A DNA stretch of 41,542 bases, from the NCBI RefSeq assembly GCF_020532645.1, contig NZ_JAJAUZ010000061.1:1-41542 (forward strand), given 5' to 3'. The stretch comes from Streptomyces bambusae (GTDB taxonomy: Bacteria > Actinomycetota > Actinomycetes > Streptomycetales > Streptomycetaceae). Position numbers and translations under genes: made by a program. Shown here piece after piece: positions 14,841-23,353 of the stretch (position 1 is its first letter; every line of letters begins with the position of its first letter). A model generated the notes under the pieces. The model saw only the letters and a list, made by a program, of their open reading frames with translations, searched no databases and had not been told where the DNA came from.

Positions 14841-14852
14841 GCCGGGCGGGGG

Positions 14853-15794
14853 TCAGGCGTGGCGGAGGCCGAGGACTTCGGGGGCGGCGAAGGTTTCCGC
14901 CGCGGGGCGGGACGCGTAGTGCGGGGTCAGGAGCCCGTCCAGCTCCTCGTAGGAGAAGGACTCCTTCGCCGTGTCGAACTTCGCCGCCACCTTCGGCCGT
15001 TCCATGATCACGACGATCCCGCCGTGGACCACGAAGAGCTGCCCGTTCGCGCGCGCCGCGGCCGGCGAGGCCAGGTACCCGACGAGCGGCGCCACGTGCT
15101 CGGGAGCGAGCGCGTCGAGCGCTCCCTCCGCCGGCTCCTGGAAGCCGGCGAACACGTCCTCCGTCATCCGCGTGCGCGCCCGCGGACAGATCGCGTTGGC
15201 CGTGACCCCGTACTTCGCGAGGGCGAGCGCCGTGGAGGTGGTGAGCCCGACGATCCCGCCCTTGGCCGCCGCGTAGTTCGGCTGCCCCGCCGACCCGCCG
15301 AGGAACGCCTCGGAGGACGTGTTCACGATCCGCCCGTACACCGGCCCGCCGGCCGCCTTCGAGCGCTCCCGCCAGTGCGCGGCCGCAAACCGCGTGGTGT
15401 TGAAGTGGCCCTTGAGGTGGACCCGGATCACCGAGTCCCACTCGTCCTCCGACATGGAGAAGACCATCCGGTCCCGCAGGATGCCCGCGTTGTTCACGAG
15501 GACGTCCAGCTTCCCGAACGTGTCCACCGCCAGCGCGACCAGTTCCCGCGCCTGCTCGAAGTCGGCGACGTCCCCGAGGTGCGCGACGGCCTGCCCGCCC
15601 GCCGCGCGGATCTCGGCGACGACCTCCTCCGCGGGCGCGGCCGAGGCCTCCCCGGTGCCGTCCCGGCCCGGCTGCCCGTAGTCGTTGACGACCACGCTCG
15701 CGCCCAGCCGGGCGAGTTCGACCGCCTCGGCGCGCCCGAGCCCGCGGCCCGCGCCCGTGACGACGGCGGACAGCCCCTCAAGTGGCAGTGACAT
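14853..15794 (-). CDS. SDR-family (3R)-hydroxyacyl-CoA dehydrogenase-like protein (Hsd4A type)
   Basis: A 313-residue SDR longer than the usual 250, matching the dehydrogenase part of peroxisomal multifunctional enzyme 2 and mycobacterial/rhodococcal Hsd4A. Visible are VVTGAGRGLGRAEA, VVNDYG (NAD-type acidic residue), NNAGILRD, NTSSEA and the active-site PNYAAAKGG. The C-terminal 60 residues (VVIMERPKVAAKFDTAKESF onward) form the extension typical of this subgroup. Likely reaction: oxidation of a 3-hydroxyacyl-CoA during beta-oxidation. ATG 15794 has GAGGGA 7 bases upstream. Last gene of a three-gene set with ADH (87-base gap) and MaoC hydratase, behind a KstR-type operator. Confidence 0.85.
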   Translation of the reverse strand: MSLPLEGLSAVVTGAGRGLGRAEAVELARLGASVVVNDYGQPGRDGTGEASAAPAEEVVAEIRAAGGQAVAHLGDVADFEQARELVALAVDTFGKLDVLVNNAGILRDRMVFSMSEDEWDSVIRVHLKGHFNTTRFAAAHWRERSKAAGGPVYGRIVNTSSEAFLGGSAGQPNYAAAKGGIVGLTTSTALALAKYGVTANAICPRARTRMTEDVFAGFQEPAEGALDALAPEHVAPLVGYLASPAAARANGQLFVVHGGIVVIMERPKVAAKFDTAKESFSYEELDGLLTPHYASRPAAETFAAPEVLGLRHA

Positions 15795-15881
15795 CAAGGT
15801 CCCTCTCGGTTTGCGGTTGGAGGAAGACGGAGGGCGGAGAGCGGACGGCGGCCGGCGCCGGCTCCGTGCGGACGGCACCCG

Positions 15882-16958
15882 TCAGAGAGAGATGGACGTG
15901 CGCAGGGCGGTCCCCGTCCGCATCTGGTCCAGCGCGTCGTTGATCTCGGCCAGCTGCACCCGGTGGGTGATCAGGCCCTCCAGGTCGATGCGCCCGGCCC
16001 GCCACAGCGCGATGGCCCGCTCGTACGAACGGATCACGTCGCCCCCGCCGTACAGGGAGGGCAGGATCCGCTTCTCGTCGAAGAAGAGCGAGAACATGTT
16101 GACGGCGAAGTTGTCGTCCAGCGCGCCCGCGCCGACCACGCACAGGGTGCCGCCGCGCCGGGTCATCTCGTACGCGGTCTGCGCGGTCTGCGACTTGCCG
16201 ACGACCTCGAAGACGTAGTCGAAGCCCTCGCCGGCGGTGATCCGCTGCTTGGCGTCGGCGAACGCCTCCGGGGAGACCGCCTCGGTGGCCCCGAACCGCA
16301 GGGCCGCCTCGCGCCGCGAGGCCACCGGGTCGACGGCGACGATCTGCGCCGCGCCCTGCACCTTGGCGCCCTGGATGGTGGAGATCCCGACGCCGCCGCA
16401 GCCGATGACGGCGACCGAGGAGCCGGCCTCCACCTTGGCGGTGTTGATCGCGGCGCCGAGGCCGGTGGTGACGCCGCAGCCGATCAGCGCGGCGATGTCG
16501 AACGGCACGTCGTCCGGGATCGGCACGGCGCAGCCCGCCGCGACCACGACCTCCTCGGCGAAGGTGCCGGTCCCGGCGAAGCCGAAGATCTCACCGCCCG
16601 CGCGCCGGAAGTTGGGGGTGCCGGCGTTCACGAAACCGGCCAGGCACAGGTGGCCCTGGCCGCGCTTGCAGGAGGCGCACTGGCCGCAGGCGGGCAGCCA
16701 GCAGACCAGGACCCGGTCGCCCTGCTTGACGCCGGTGACCCCGTCGCCGACGTCGACGATCTCGCCGGCGCCCTCGTGACCGGGGACGAAGGGGGCCGGC
16801 TGGGGCAGCACGCCGTTCATCGCGGACAGGTCGGAGTGGCACAGGCCGGTGGCCCGGATCCGGATCTTCACCTTCCCGGGACCGAAGCCCACGGCCTCGA
16901 TGTCGTCGACGACCTCCAGCTTGTCCTGCCCGATCTCGCTCTGCAGTGCTGCGCGCAC
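15882..16958 (-). CDS. zinc-dependent alcohol dehydrogenase
   Basis: A 358-residue medium-chain dehydrogenase of class III-like type. Catalytic zinc ligands C40, H61 and E62 lie in GLCHSD and VPGHEGAGEI. The structural zinc cluster is C91, C94, C97, C105 (CGQCASCKRGQGHLC). The NAD fold is VAVIGCGGVGISTIQGA. It would oxidise an alcohol or reduce an aldehyde; the substrate is unknown. GTG 16958 has GAGGAG 8 bases upstream. It lies 42 bases after the MaoC gene and before the Hsd4A-like SDR, so it probably acts in the same lipid or steroid pathway under the operator at 17949. Confidence 0.9.
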   Translation of the reverse strand: MRAALQSEIGQDKLEVVDDIEAVGFGPGKVKIRIRATGLCHSDLSAMNGVLPQPAPFVPGHEGAGEIVDVGDGVTGVKQGDRVLVCWLPACGQCASCKRGQGHLCLAGFVNAGTPNFRRAGGEIFGFAGTGTFAEEVVVAAGCAVPIPDDVPFDIAALIGCGVTTGLGAAINTAKVEAGSSVAVIGCGGVGISTIQGAKVQGAAQIVAVDPVASRREAALRFGATEAVSPEAFADAKQRITAGEGFDYVFEVVGKSQTAQTAYEMTRRGGTLCVVGAGALDDNFAVNMFSLFFDEKRILPSLYGGGDVIRSYERAIALWRAGRIDLEGLITHRVQLAEINDALDQMRTGTALRTSISL

Positions 16959-17000
16959 GGTGCGGCTCCTCTCGAACTGCTGCGGGTGCTGAGGGTGGGA

Positions 17001-17855
17001 TTACGCGTACGCGACGACGGTGTCGGCGAGGACCGGGGCGTCGTCGCGTTCGACGGCGGTCACCGCGACCTGGACGCGGCCCTCGGACTCCCACATCCGC
17101 ATCCGCAGCGTCTCGCCGGGGAAGGCGATCCCGGCGAAGCGGGTGCGGTACGAGCGGACCCGGGAGACGTCGCCGCCGAGGACGGTGTCGACCACGGCCT
17201 TGAGGGTCATGCCGTACGAGCAGAGGCCGTGCAGGATCGGCCGGTCGAAGCCGGCCAGCTTGGCGAACTCGGGGTCGGCGTGCAGCGGGTTCCAGTCCCC
17301 GGAGAGCCGGTAGAGCAGGGCCTGCTCCTCGCGGACGGGCTGCAGGGCGGTGCGGTCCGGGGCGCGGTCGGGGTCCTCGCTGCGGGCGGAGGGCCCGCGT
17401 TCGCCGCCGAAGCCGCCTTCGCCCCGGACGAAGATCTGGGCGTCGCTGGTCCACAGCGGGCCGTCGGCGTCGGCGACCTCGGAGCGGAGCACGACGACGG
17501 CCGCCTTGCCCTTGTCGTAGACCGCGGCGACCTTGGAGTGCGAGACGGCCTCGCCCTTGACGGGGATGGGCCGGTGCAGCTCGATCGAGTGACCGCCGTG
17601 CAGGACGGCGGCGAGGTCGACGTCGATGCCGGGCGCGCCGAGGCCGCCGAGCATGGCCATGCCGGCGCCGGCGACGGTGGCGAAGCTGGGCAGCACGTGG
17701 AGCTTGGACTCCAGGGTGTAGCGCAGCTCGTCGGGGTCGGTCGCGGGGCGGCCGGCGCCTAGGCCGAGGTGGTAGAGCTGGATGTCCTTGTGGTCCCAGC
17801 GGATCTCGCTCCGGCGGGGGTCGGCGGCGAGCGCCCTGGCGGCATCGATCGGCAT
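17001..17855 (-). CDS. MaoC-like (R)-enoyl-CoA hydratase, double hot-dog (Hsd4B type)
   Basis: A 284-residue two-domain hot-dog hydratase, homologous in layout to the hydratase 2 part of multifunctional enzyme 2 and to Hsd4B of steroid-degrading actinobacteria. The catalytic hydratase 2 motif is clear in the C-terminal half: LSGDWNPLHADPEFAKLAGF followed by HGLCSYG. The N-terminal half retains only the fold. Likely reaction: hydration of a trans-2-enoyl-CoA to the 3R-hydroxyacyl-CoA, the substrate of the SDR two genes downstream. ATG 17855 follows GAGGAG at a slightly long spacing. First gene of the operon; promoter and KstR-type operator are upstream. Confidence 0.9.
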   Translation of the reverse strand: MPIDAARALAADPRRSEIRWDHKDIQLYHLGLGAGRPATDPDELRYTLESKLHVLPSFATVAGAGMAMLGGLGAPGIDVDLAAVLHGGHSIELHRPIPVKGEAVSHSKVAAVYDKGKAAVVVLRSEVADADGPLWTSDAQIFVRGEGGFGGERGPSARSEDPDRAPDRTALQPVREEQALLYRLSGDWNPLHADPEFAKLAGFDRPILHGLCSYGMTLKAVVDTVLGGDVSRVRSYRTRFAGIAFPGETLRMRMWESEGRVQVAVTAVERDDAPVLADTVVAYA

Positions 17856-17948
17856 CGGGATGCTGCTCCTCGGGGGTTCTCGGGTCTGGGAGACCTCGGC
17901 GCGGCCGTCCGCACCGTCGGCTGCGCCGAGGTCGTTTCCGGGCCGGAT

Positions 17949-17964
17949 CTAGAACGCGTTCTAG
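17949..17964. promoter_or_regulatory. KstR-type operator, perfect 16-bp palindrome
   Basis: CTAGAACGCGTTCTAG is a perfect palindrome, and its inner 14 bases match TnnAACnnGTTnnA exactly. It lies about 8 to 23 bases downstream of the predicted start point of the MaoC-ADH-SDR operon, a position suited to repression. Confidence 0.85.
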
Positions 17965-17978
17965 GTGCCGGTGGGGAA

Positions 17979-18007
17979 TGTATAACGCACGGTCCGGCAC
18001 TTGGGAA
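17979..18007 (-). promoter_or_regulatory. predicted promoter of the MaoC-ADH-SDR operon
   Basis: On the minus strand a -35 TTCCCA (18007-18002) and a -10 TATACA (17984-17979) are separated by 17 bases. Transcription would start near 17972, just ahead of the operator. Confidence 0.6.
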
Positions 18008-18077
18008 GAGTGCTGACATCGCGTCAGATGGGTCGGGTGCGGGGTGCCTTCCGGTCGCCGGCCGGCGGTGCCGGGGC

Positions 18078-18083
18078 TATGTT
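18078..18083 (+). promoter_or_regulatory. predicted -10 box, leaderless receiver-like gene
   Basis: TATGTT ends 6 bases before the ATG at 18090; no Shine-Dalgarno sequence is present. Confidence 0.5.
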
Positions 18084-18089
18084 CGGCGC

Positions 18090-18500
18090 ATGGACGAGAT
18101 GCCTCGGGACCACCGTCCCGGCAGGTCGGTACGGGTGCTGCTGGCGCCGGGGGACGGGGCGCTGGCGGTGTTGCTGGGGATGGAGCCGGGGCTGTCCGTG
18201 GTGGCGCAGGTGGGGGGCGGGGAGGACCTCCAAGGGGTGGCGGTGCTGGCCTGTCCGGACGTGGCGCTGGTCGATGACGTCGGCTCGGTGCGGGCGCTGG
18301 CGGAGGCGGTGCCGGAATGCCGGGTCCTGGTGCTGGCGACTTCGGCGCGGCCGGGCCTGGTATCGGCCGCGCTGGCCGCGGGTGCGGCCGGAGTGGTCCT
18401 CCGTGACGGTCCCGTCCCGGACCTGACCACAGCCATCCACCGCGCCCTGACCGGCGAGACCACGGTCGACCCTGCCCTGTCGCCCCCCGCGGGGCCGTGA
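18090..18500 (+). CDS. stand-alone receiver-like domain protein without output domain
   Basis: A 136-residue protein that follows the receiver domain of NarL/LuxR-type response regulators: VRVLLAPGDGALAVLL at the N terminus, CPDVALVDDVG where the phospho-acceptor Asp is expected, CRVLVLATSARPG and AAGAAGVVLRDGP (strand 5 region, with Arg in place of the usual Lys). The acidic pair after the first strand is reduced to PGD. The chain ends in the usual interdomain linker (TVDPALSPPAGP), and no helix-turn-helix follows. It may be a decayed regulator or a phosphorylation-independent partner. ATG 18090 is set by the leaderless geometry. Divergent from the KstR-controlled operon. Confidence 0.7.
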   Translation: MDEMPRDHRPGRSVRVLLAPGDGALAVLLGMEPGLSVVAQVGGGEDLQGVAVLACPDVALVDDVGSVRALAEAVPECRVLVLATSARPGLVSAALAAGAAGVVLRDGPVPDLTTAIHRALTGETTVDPALSPPAGP

Positions 18501-18520
18501 CCCCGCGGGGCCTTCCCGAA

Positions 18521-18766
18521 CCGGGGCTCCGCCCCGGACCCCGCGCCTCAAACGCCGGCGGGGCTGGAAGTTGCCCCCGCACCATCCAGCCCACAGGCAG
18601 AGGACACATCCCCGCCCGTCCGCCGAAAACAGCCCCGCCGGCGTTTGAGGCGCGGGGGTGCGGGGGCGGACCCCTGCCGGGGGGGACCCGCTCGGCAGGT
18701 CCACTCCGCCAGGGGGAAACCAGCCCGTCCGGCGCTTGAGGACCGGGGTCCGGGGCGGAGCCCCGA
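18521..18766. repeat. dispersed GC-rich intergenic repeat cluster, copies 5-7
   Basis: One reverse copy (18521-18567) and two forward copies (18630-18674 and 18719-18766) fill the 288-base gap between the convergent receiver-like and thiolase genes. No gene is supported in this gap. Confidence 0.8.
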
Positions 18767-18788
18767 GAAGCAGCCCCCCAGGGCGGGG

Positions 18789-20003
18789 TCAGGGGTGGCG
18801 GAGGAGGGTGACGACGGCGGCGCCGCCGAGGCCTATGTTGTGCGCCAGGGCGACACGCGCACCGGCAACCTGCCGCGCACCGGCCTCGCCACGAAGCTGC
18901 CAGGTCAGCTCCGCGACCTGCGCAAGCCCGGTCGCACCGAGAGGGTGCCCCTTCGAGATCAGGCCGCCCGACGGATTGACGACCCACCGCCCGCCGTACG
19001 TCGTCCCGCCGGACGACACCAGCTCCCCCGACTTGCCTTCCCCGCACATCCCCAGCGCCTCGTACGTCAGCAGCTCGTTGACGGAGAAGCAGTCGTGCAG
19101 CTCGATCACGTCGACGTCCTCGATGCCGAGCCCGGACCGCTCGTACACCTGGCGGGCCGCCGCCGCGGACATGGGCCGTCCGACGACGTCGATGCACGAC
19201 CCGGACGCGAAGGACTCCCCCGTGTCGGTGGTCATCGCCTGGGCGGCGATCTCCACGGCCCGCCCGTGCAGACCGTGCTGCACGAGGAACCGTTCCGACA
19301 CCACCACGGCCGCCGCCGCCCCGTCCGACGTCGGCGAGCACTGCAGCTTCGTCAGCGGCCGGTGGATCTCCTTCGCGGCGAGGACCTCCTCGACCGTGTA
19401 GACGTCGCGGAACTGCGCGTTCGGGTTGTCCGCCGAGTGCCGGTGGTTCTTCGCGGCGACCGCCGCCAGCTGCTCCTCTGTGGTCCCGTACCGCTCCATG
19501 TGCTCGCGGGCCGCGTTCCCGAAGATCTGCGCCGTGGGCGGGGTCATGTCGAAGCCGTGCCGGGCCGCCATCACTCCGTAGTGCCGGGCCACCGGCGAGG
19601 TCTTGCCGAGATCTTCAGCGGCTCCGCCGCGGGCGCCCCCGTCCGTGGCGCCGCCCAGCGCCCCCCGCTTCATCTTCTCGAAGCCGAGCGCGAGCACGCA
19701 GTCCGCGATCCCGCCCTCGACGAGCTGCCGGGCCGTCATCAGGGCGGTGGAGCCGGTGGCGCAGTTGTTGTTCACGTTGTAGACCGGCACCCCGGTCAGC
19801 CCCAGCTCGTACGCCGCCCGCTGCCCGGCCGTGGACGGCTGGAAGCAGTAGCCCACGGGCACCTGCTGGACCTGCCCATACCCGATCCCGGCGTCCGCGA
19901 GCGCCGCCTGTCCGGCCTCCTTCGCCATGTCCCAGTACTGCCAGTCCCTCGATTCCGGCTTCTCGAACTTCGTCATGCCGACGCCCACGATGTACGACTT
20001 CAC
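18789..20003 (-). CDS. SCP-2-type thiolase / lipid-transfer protein (Ltp family)
   Basis: A 404-residue thiolase of the sterol-carrier-protein-x class, found in steroid side-chain and branched-chain acyl-CoA degradation. It cleaves or condenses 3-oxoacyl-CoA. Nucleophilic cysteine: VNNNCATGSTAL. HDCFSVNE and GGLISKGHPLGATG carry the other active-site residues. No SCP-2 lipid-binding domain is attached. GTG 20003 follows AGGAG that overlaps the upstream TAG; 12 bases separate the genes. A 15-base tandem duplication covers the start. Co-transcribed with the fused acyl-CoA dehydrogenase, under the operator at 22234. Confidence 0.9.
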   Translation of the reverse strand: MKSYIVGVGMTKFEKPESRDWQYWDMAKEAGQAALADAGIGYGQVQQVPVGYCFQPSTAGQRAAYELGLTGVPVYNVNNNCATGSTALMTARQLVEGGIADCVLALGFEKMKRGALGGATDGGARGGAAEDLGKTSPVARHYGVMAARHGFDMTPPTAQIFGNAAREHMERYGTTEEQLAAVAAKNHRHSADNPNAQFRDVYTVEEVLAAKEIHRPLTKLQCSPTSDGAAAAVVVSERFLVQHGLHGRAVEIAAQAMTTDTGESFASGSCIDVVGRPMSAAAARQVYERSGLGIEDVDVIELHDCFSVNELLTYEALGMCGEGKSGELVSSGGTTYGGRWVVNPSGGLISKGHPLGATGLAQVAELTWQLRGEAGARQVAGARVALAHNIGLGGAAVVTLLRHP

Positions 20004-20015
20004 GATGTACGACTC
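19986..20015 (-). repeat. 15-base tandem duplication across the thiolase start
   Basis: CACGATGTACGACTT (19986-20000) is followed directly by CACGATGTACGACTC (20001-20015), 14 of 15 identical. On the coding strand this gives two GTG codons 15 bases apart in the same frame. Only the first has a ribosome binding site. Confidence 0.85.
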
Positions 20016-22181
20016 CTAGTCCCTGGGGAGGCCGAGGATCCGCTCGGCCACGACGTTCAGCTGGACCTGGGTGGTGCCGCCGGCGATGGTCAGGCAGCGG
20101 GACATGAGCATCCCGTGCACCGCCCGCTCCCCCGCCCCCTCGCAGACCGCGCCCGCCGGCCCGAGCAGTTCGAGCACCAGCTCGGCGGTCCGCTGCTGGT
20201 GCGGGGTCTGGACCAGCTTGCGGATCGACGCGCCCGCCCCCGGCTCCAGTCCGGACACCTGCTGGAGGGTGGTGCGCAGCCCGATGCAGGCCAGGGCGTG
20301 CGCCTCGGCCGCGAGCGCGCCGATCCGGGCCCGGTGGGCGCCGTCCAGCGCGCCGGCCCGGGCGATCAGCGCTTCGAGGCCGGTGGAGAAGGTCATCTGG
20401 TCGGCCATGTGGACCCGCTCGTTGCCGAGGGTGTGGCGCGCCACCCGCCAGCCGCCGTCCACGTCGCCGACGACCGCGTCGGCGGGGAGCAGGACGTCGT
20501 CGAAGAAGACCTCGTTGAAGAGGGCTTCGCCGGTGATCTCCTTGAGCGGGCGGACGGTGATCCCGGCGGTGTGCTTCATGTCGACGACGAAGTACGTGAG
20601 CCCGAGGTGCCGGGGCGCGTCCGGGTTGGTGCGGGCGAGCAGGATGCCGTGGTCGGCGGTGTGCGCGGAACTCGTCCACACCTTCTGCCCGTTGACCCGC
20701 CACCGCCCGTCCGGCAGCCGTTCGGCGCGGGTGCGCAGGGAGGCGAGGTCGGAGCCGGCGCCGGGTTCGGAGAACAGCTGGCACCAGAGCAGGTCGCCGC
20801 GCAGGGTGGGCCCGAGGTAGCGGTCCCGCTGGGCGGGGGTGCCGTAGGCGAGGAGGGACGGGACGACCCAGGTGGCGATGCCCAGGTCGGCGACCTTGAC
20901 CCCGGCGGCCGCCAGCTCCTGCTGGACGGCGAGCTGCTGGACGGGGCCGGCGCCGAGGCCGTACGGCGGGGGCAGGTGGGGGGCGGCGTAGCCGGTGGGG
21001 GCGAGGGCCCGACGGGCGGCGGCCGGGTCGAGTCCGGCGGCCGCGGCGGCGGCCGTACGGGCCTGCGCGCGGTGCCGGTCGGCCTCCGGGGGCAGTGCGA
21101 GGCGCAGCTCGCGGCGGGCGCCGGCCGCGGCGAGCCGGACCGCGCGGGTGCGGTGGCCGTCGCCGGGGCCGAGGAGCTGCCGGGCGACGAGGGCCCGGCG
21201 GAGGTGGATGTGGGCGTCGTGCTCCCAGGTGAAGCCGATGCCGCCGAGGATCTGGATGCAGTCCTTGGCGCAGCCGTACGCGGCATCGAGGGCGGTGCCG
21301 GCGGCGAGGGCGGCGACCAGGCCGCGGACCTCGGGCGGCTCGCCGGCGGACGGATCGGCGGCCGCGGCGGCATCCCAGGCGAGGGCGCGGGCCTGTTCGA
21401 GGCGGACCAGCATGTCGGCGCACAGGTGCTTGACGCCCTGGAAGCGGCCGATCGGACTGCCGAACTGTTCGCGCACCCTGGCGTGGGCGGCGGCCGTCTC
21501 CAGGGCCCAGGCGGCGGTACCGCAGGCGTCGGCGGCGAAGACGGTGCAGGCCAGATCGCGGACGAGGGCGCCTTCCACGGCGAGCAGCCGGTCCGCGGGC
21601 ACCAGGGCGCCGCGGGCGGTGACCTCGGCGGTGGGGCGGGTGGGGTCGGCGCTGTCGTGGGTGCGGACGTCGAGGGCGGTGGTGTCGACGGCGAACCAGA
21701 GGGTGCCGTGCGCGGCCTCGGCGGCGAGTACGACGAGGTCGGCCTCGCCGGCGCCGAGGACCGGCGGGGCGGTGCCGTCGAGGAGGTGTCCGCCGCCCTC
21801 GACGGCGACGGCGGTCAGGGTGCCGGCGGCCAGGGCCACCGCCCCGATCCGGCTGCCGTCGCCGAGCGCGGCCGCGAGGCCGGGGGCGCCGGCGCCGGCC
21901 AGGACGGCGGCGGCCAGGGCGTTCGGCAGGAACGGGCCGGGCAGGGCGGCGCGGGCGGCCTCCTCGGCGACGACGGCCAGGTCGGGCAGGCCGGCGCCGT
22001 CCTCCAGGTGCGGGGTGAGCAGGCCCTGGGCGGCCATGGCGTCCCAGTAGCCGGGGCGTACGCCGGTCCGGGGCGGGCTGTCGAGGAGCTTGCGCACCTC
22101 CTCGGGGGGCACCGTCCGGGCCGCCCAGCCGCGTACGGCTGCGGCCAACTCCCGCTGCTCCGCTGTGATTCCGATGCCCAT
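20016..22181 (-). CDS. fused double acyl-CoA dehydrogenase (FadE34 type)
   Basis: A 721-residue protein made of two acyl-CoA dehydrogenase units in one chain. The N-terminal half (about 1-370) has GITAEQRELAAAVRGWA and the later QILGGIGFTWEHDAH. The C-terminal half (about 385-721) has QLFSEPGAGSDLASLRT, VNGQKVWTSSAH and the end IAGGTTQVQLNVVAERILGL. Mycobacterial FadE34 (ChsE3), which dehydrogenates steroid side-chain CoA thioesters, has the same fusion and is encoded beside kstR. FAD-dependent introduction of a trans-2 double bond is the likely reaction. ATG 22181 is the first plausible start; a longer frame runs antisense into the next gene. A KstR-type operator lies 53 bases upstream. Confidence 0.88.
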   Translation of the reverse strand: MGIGITAEQRELAAAVRGWAARTVPPEEVRKLLDSPPRTGVRPGYWDAMAAQGLLTPHLEDGAGLPDLAVVAEEAARAALPGPFLPNALAAAVLAGAGAPGLAAALGDGSRIGAVALAAGTLTAVAVEGGGHLLDGTAPPVLGAGEADLVVLAAEAAHGTLWFAVDTTALDVRTHDSADPTRPTAEVTARGALVPADRLLAVEGALVRDLACTVFAADACGTAAWALETAAAHARVREQFGSPIGRFQGVKHLCADMLVRLEQARALAWDAAAAADPSAGEPPEVRGLVAALAAGTALDAAYGCAKDCIQILGGIGFTWEHDAHIHLRRALVARQLLGPGDGHRTRAVRLAAAGARRELRLALPPEADRHRAQARTAAAAAAGLDPAAARRALAPTGYAAPHLPPPYGLGAGPVQQLAVQQELAAAGVKVADLGIATWVVPSLLAYGTPAQRDRYLGPTLRGDLLWCQLFSEPGAGSDLASLRTRAERLPDGRWRVNGQKVWTSSAHTADHGILLARTNPDAPRHLGLTYFVVDMKHTAGITVRPLKEITGEALFNEVFFDDVLLPADAVVGDVDGGWRVARHTLGNERVHMADQMTFSTGLEALIARAGALDGAHRARIGALAAEAHALACIGLRTTLQQVSGLEPGAGASIRKLVQTPHQQRTAELVLELLGPAGAVCEGAGERAVHGMLMSRCLTIAGGTTQVQLNVVAERILGLPRD

Positions 22182-22233
22182 ACGGATCCCCGCCCGATGT
22201 CGCGTGCGTCCGGTCGCCGGTCGCGGGCCAGAG

Positions 22234-22247
22234 TAGAACACGTTCCA
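22234..22247. promoter_or_regulatory. KstR-type operator upstream of fadE34-like gene
   Basis: TAGAACACGTTCCA matches TnnAACnnGTTnnA exactly. It overlaps a candidate minus-strand -10 (TACTCT, 22235-22230) of the dehydrogenase-thiolase operon. Confidence 0.8.
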
Positions 22248-22248
22248 T

Positions 22249-22265
22249 TCTGACGGAAGGTCAGA
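22249..22265. promoter_or_regulatory. second palindrome, TCTGAC-N5-GTCAGA
   Basis: TCTGAC-GGAAG-GTCAGA has 6-base arms and lies one base from the KstR-type site. The inner CTGAC-N5-GTCAGATT recurs at 25444 before the LLM oxidoreductase gene, so it is probably the site of another regulator of the same pathway. Confidence 0.55.
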
Positions 22266-22371
22266 TTGGTGACGGGACCCGGCGTGGTGGATTACCGGGG
22301 GGTAGGGCAGCATGAGGGCCCACGTCAGGCGCGGTACGCGCCGTCGCCCATCGCACCCGCCGGGAGAGACC

Positions 22372-23010
22372 ATGGCACCCAAGCCGGAGACCCTTGCCGC
22401 CTTCGAGGCCGCCAAGGGCTTCATGCCGCTGCGGGAGGGGCTGGCCCTGTACGAGGCCGCCGCCGAGGCGGCCGCGCTGGGGCTGCCGCTGCTGGAGGTC
22501 GGCACGTACTGCGGGCGCTCGACACTGCTGCTGGCGGATGCGGCGCGGGAGGCGGGGGTGGTCGCGGTGACCGTGGACCACCACCGGGGCAGCGAGGAGC
22601 AGCAGCCGGGGTGGGAGTACCACGACCCCTCCGTGGTCGATCCGGAGATCGGGCTGATGGACACGCTGCCGACGTTCCGGCGGACGCTGCACAAGGCGGG
22701 GCTGGAGGAGCACGTCCTCGCGGTCGTCGGGCGGTCGCCGCAGGCGGCGGCGGTCTGGGGCGGGTCGGTGGGCCTCGTGTTCATCGACGGCGGCCACACG
22801 GACGAGCACGCGACGGCGGATTACGAGGGCTGGGTGCCGCACCTTGCCGTCGGTGGCCTGCTGGTGATCCACGACGTCTTCCCCGACCCCGCGGACGGGG
22901 GGCAGGCCCCCTACCGCATCTACTGCCGGGCCCTTGCCTCGGGCGCCTTCACCGAAACGTCCGCGACGGACTCCCTCCGAGTCCTCCGCCGCACGACGAC
23001 CGGCCTGTAG
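22372..23010 (+). CDS. class I SAM-dependent methyltransferase-like protein
   Basis: A 212-residue Rossmann methyltransferase of the CmcI/TylF-like type (Methyltransf_24). The SAM loop is LLEVGTYCGRSTLLLADAA. LVFIDGGHTDEHATADYEGW carries the acidic residues of the motif after strand 4, and GGLLVIHDVFPDP follows. Substrate unknown. ATG 22372 has GGGAGAG close upstream; the in-frame ATG at 22312 would add 20 basic residues and lacks a ribosome binding site. Divergent from the fadE34-like operon across a region holding two operator-like palindromes. Confidence 0.8.
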   Translation: MAPKPETLAAFEAAKGFMPLREGLALYEAAAEAAALGLPLLEVGTYCGRSTLLLADAAREAGVVAVTVDHHRGSEEQQPGWEYHDPSVVDPEIGLMDTLPTFRRTLHKAGLEEHVLAVVGRSPQAAAVWGGSVGLVFIDGGHTDEHATADYEGWVPHLAVGGLLVIHDVFPDPADGGQAPYRIYCRALASGAFTETSATDSLRVLRRTTTGL

Positions 23011-23017
23011 CGCTCCG

Positions 23018-23295
23018 CCTCAATCGCCGGCGGGGCTGACTCTCGGAGCTCCGCCCCGGACCCCGCGCGCCTCAATCGCCGGCGGGGCCAAAAGCCCCGG
23101 GGCGGAGCCCCGAAAGGTGGGTGCCGCTCGGCGGGCCGACCCGGCGGGGCGAAAATCAAGCCCCGCCGGCGATTGAGGCGCGGGGGTGTGGGGGCGGAGC
23201 CCCTGCGCGGGGGTCCCCCGGGGCGGGCCGACGCCGCGGGGGCGGCAACCAGCCCGTCCGGCGATTGAGGACCAGGGGCGGCGGGGCGGAGCCCC
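23018..23295. repeat. dispersed GC-rich intergenic repeat cluster, copies 8-11
   Basis: The 355-base gap between the methyltransferase and the amidase holds no supported gene. It consists largely of repeat units: reverse at 23018-23038 and 23047-23089, then forward at 23160-23203 and 23249-23295, with a fragment near 23096-23113. Opposed copies could fold into long hairpins. Confidence 0.85.
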
Positions 23296-23353
23296 GGCGA
23301 GGGGGACGCGCCCCCGGCCGATGTAACGGGGGGCAGGGCCGGGCACACGGCAC

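Noticed and set aside
23018..23295. Clustered repeats as a CRISPR array
   Set aside because: The units differ in orientation and spacing, have no regular spacers and match copies scattered across the window; no cas gene is present.
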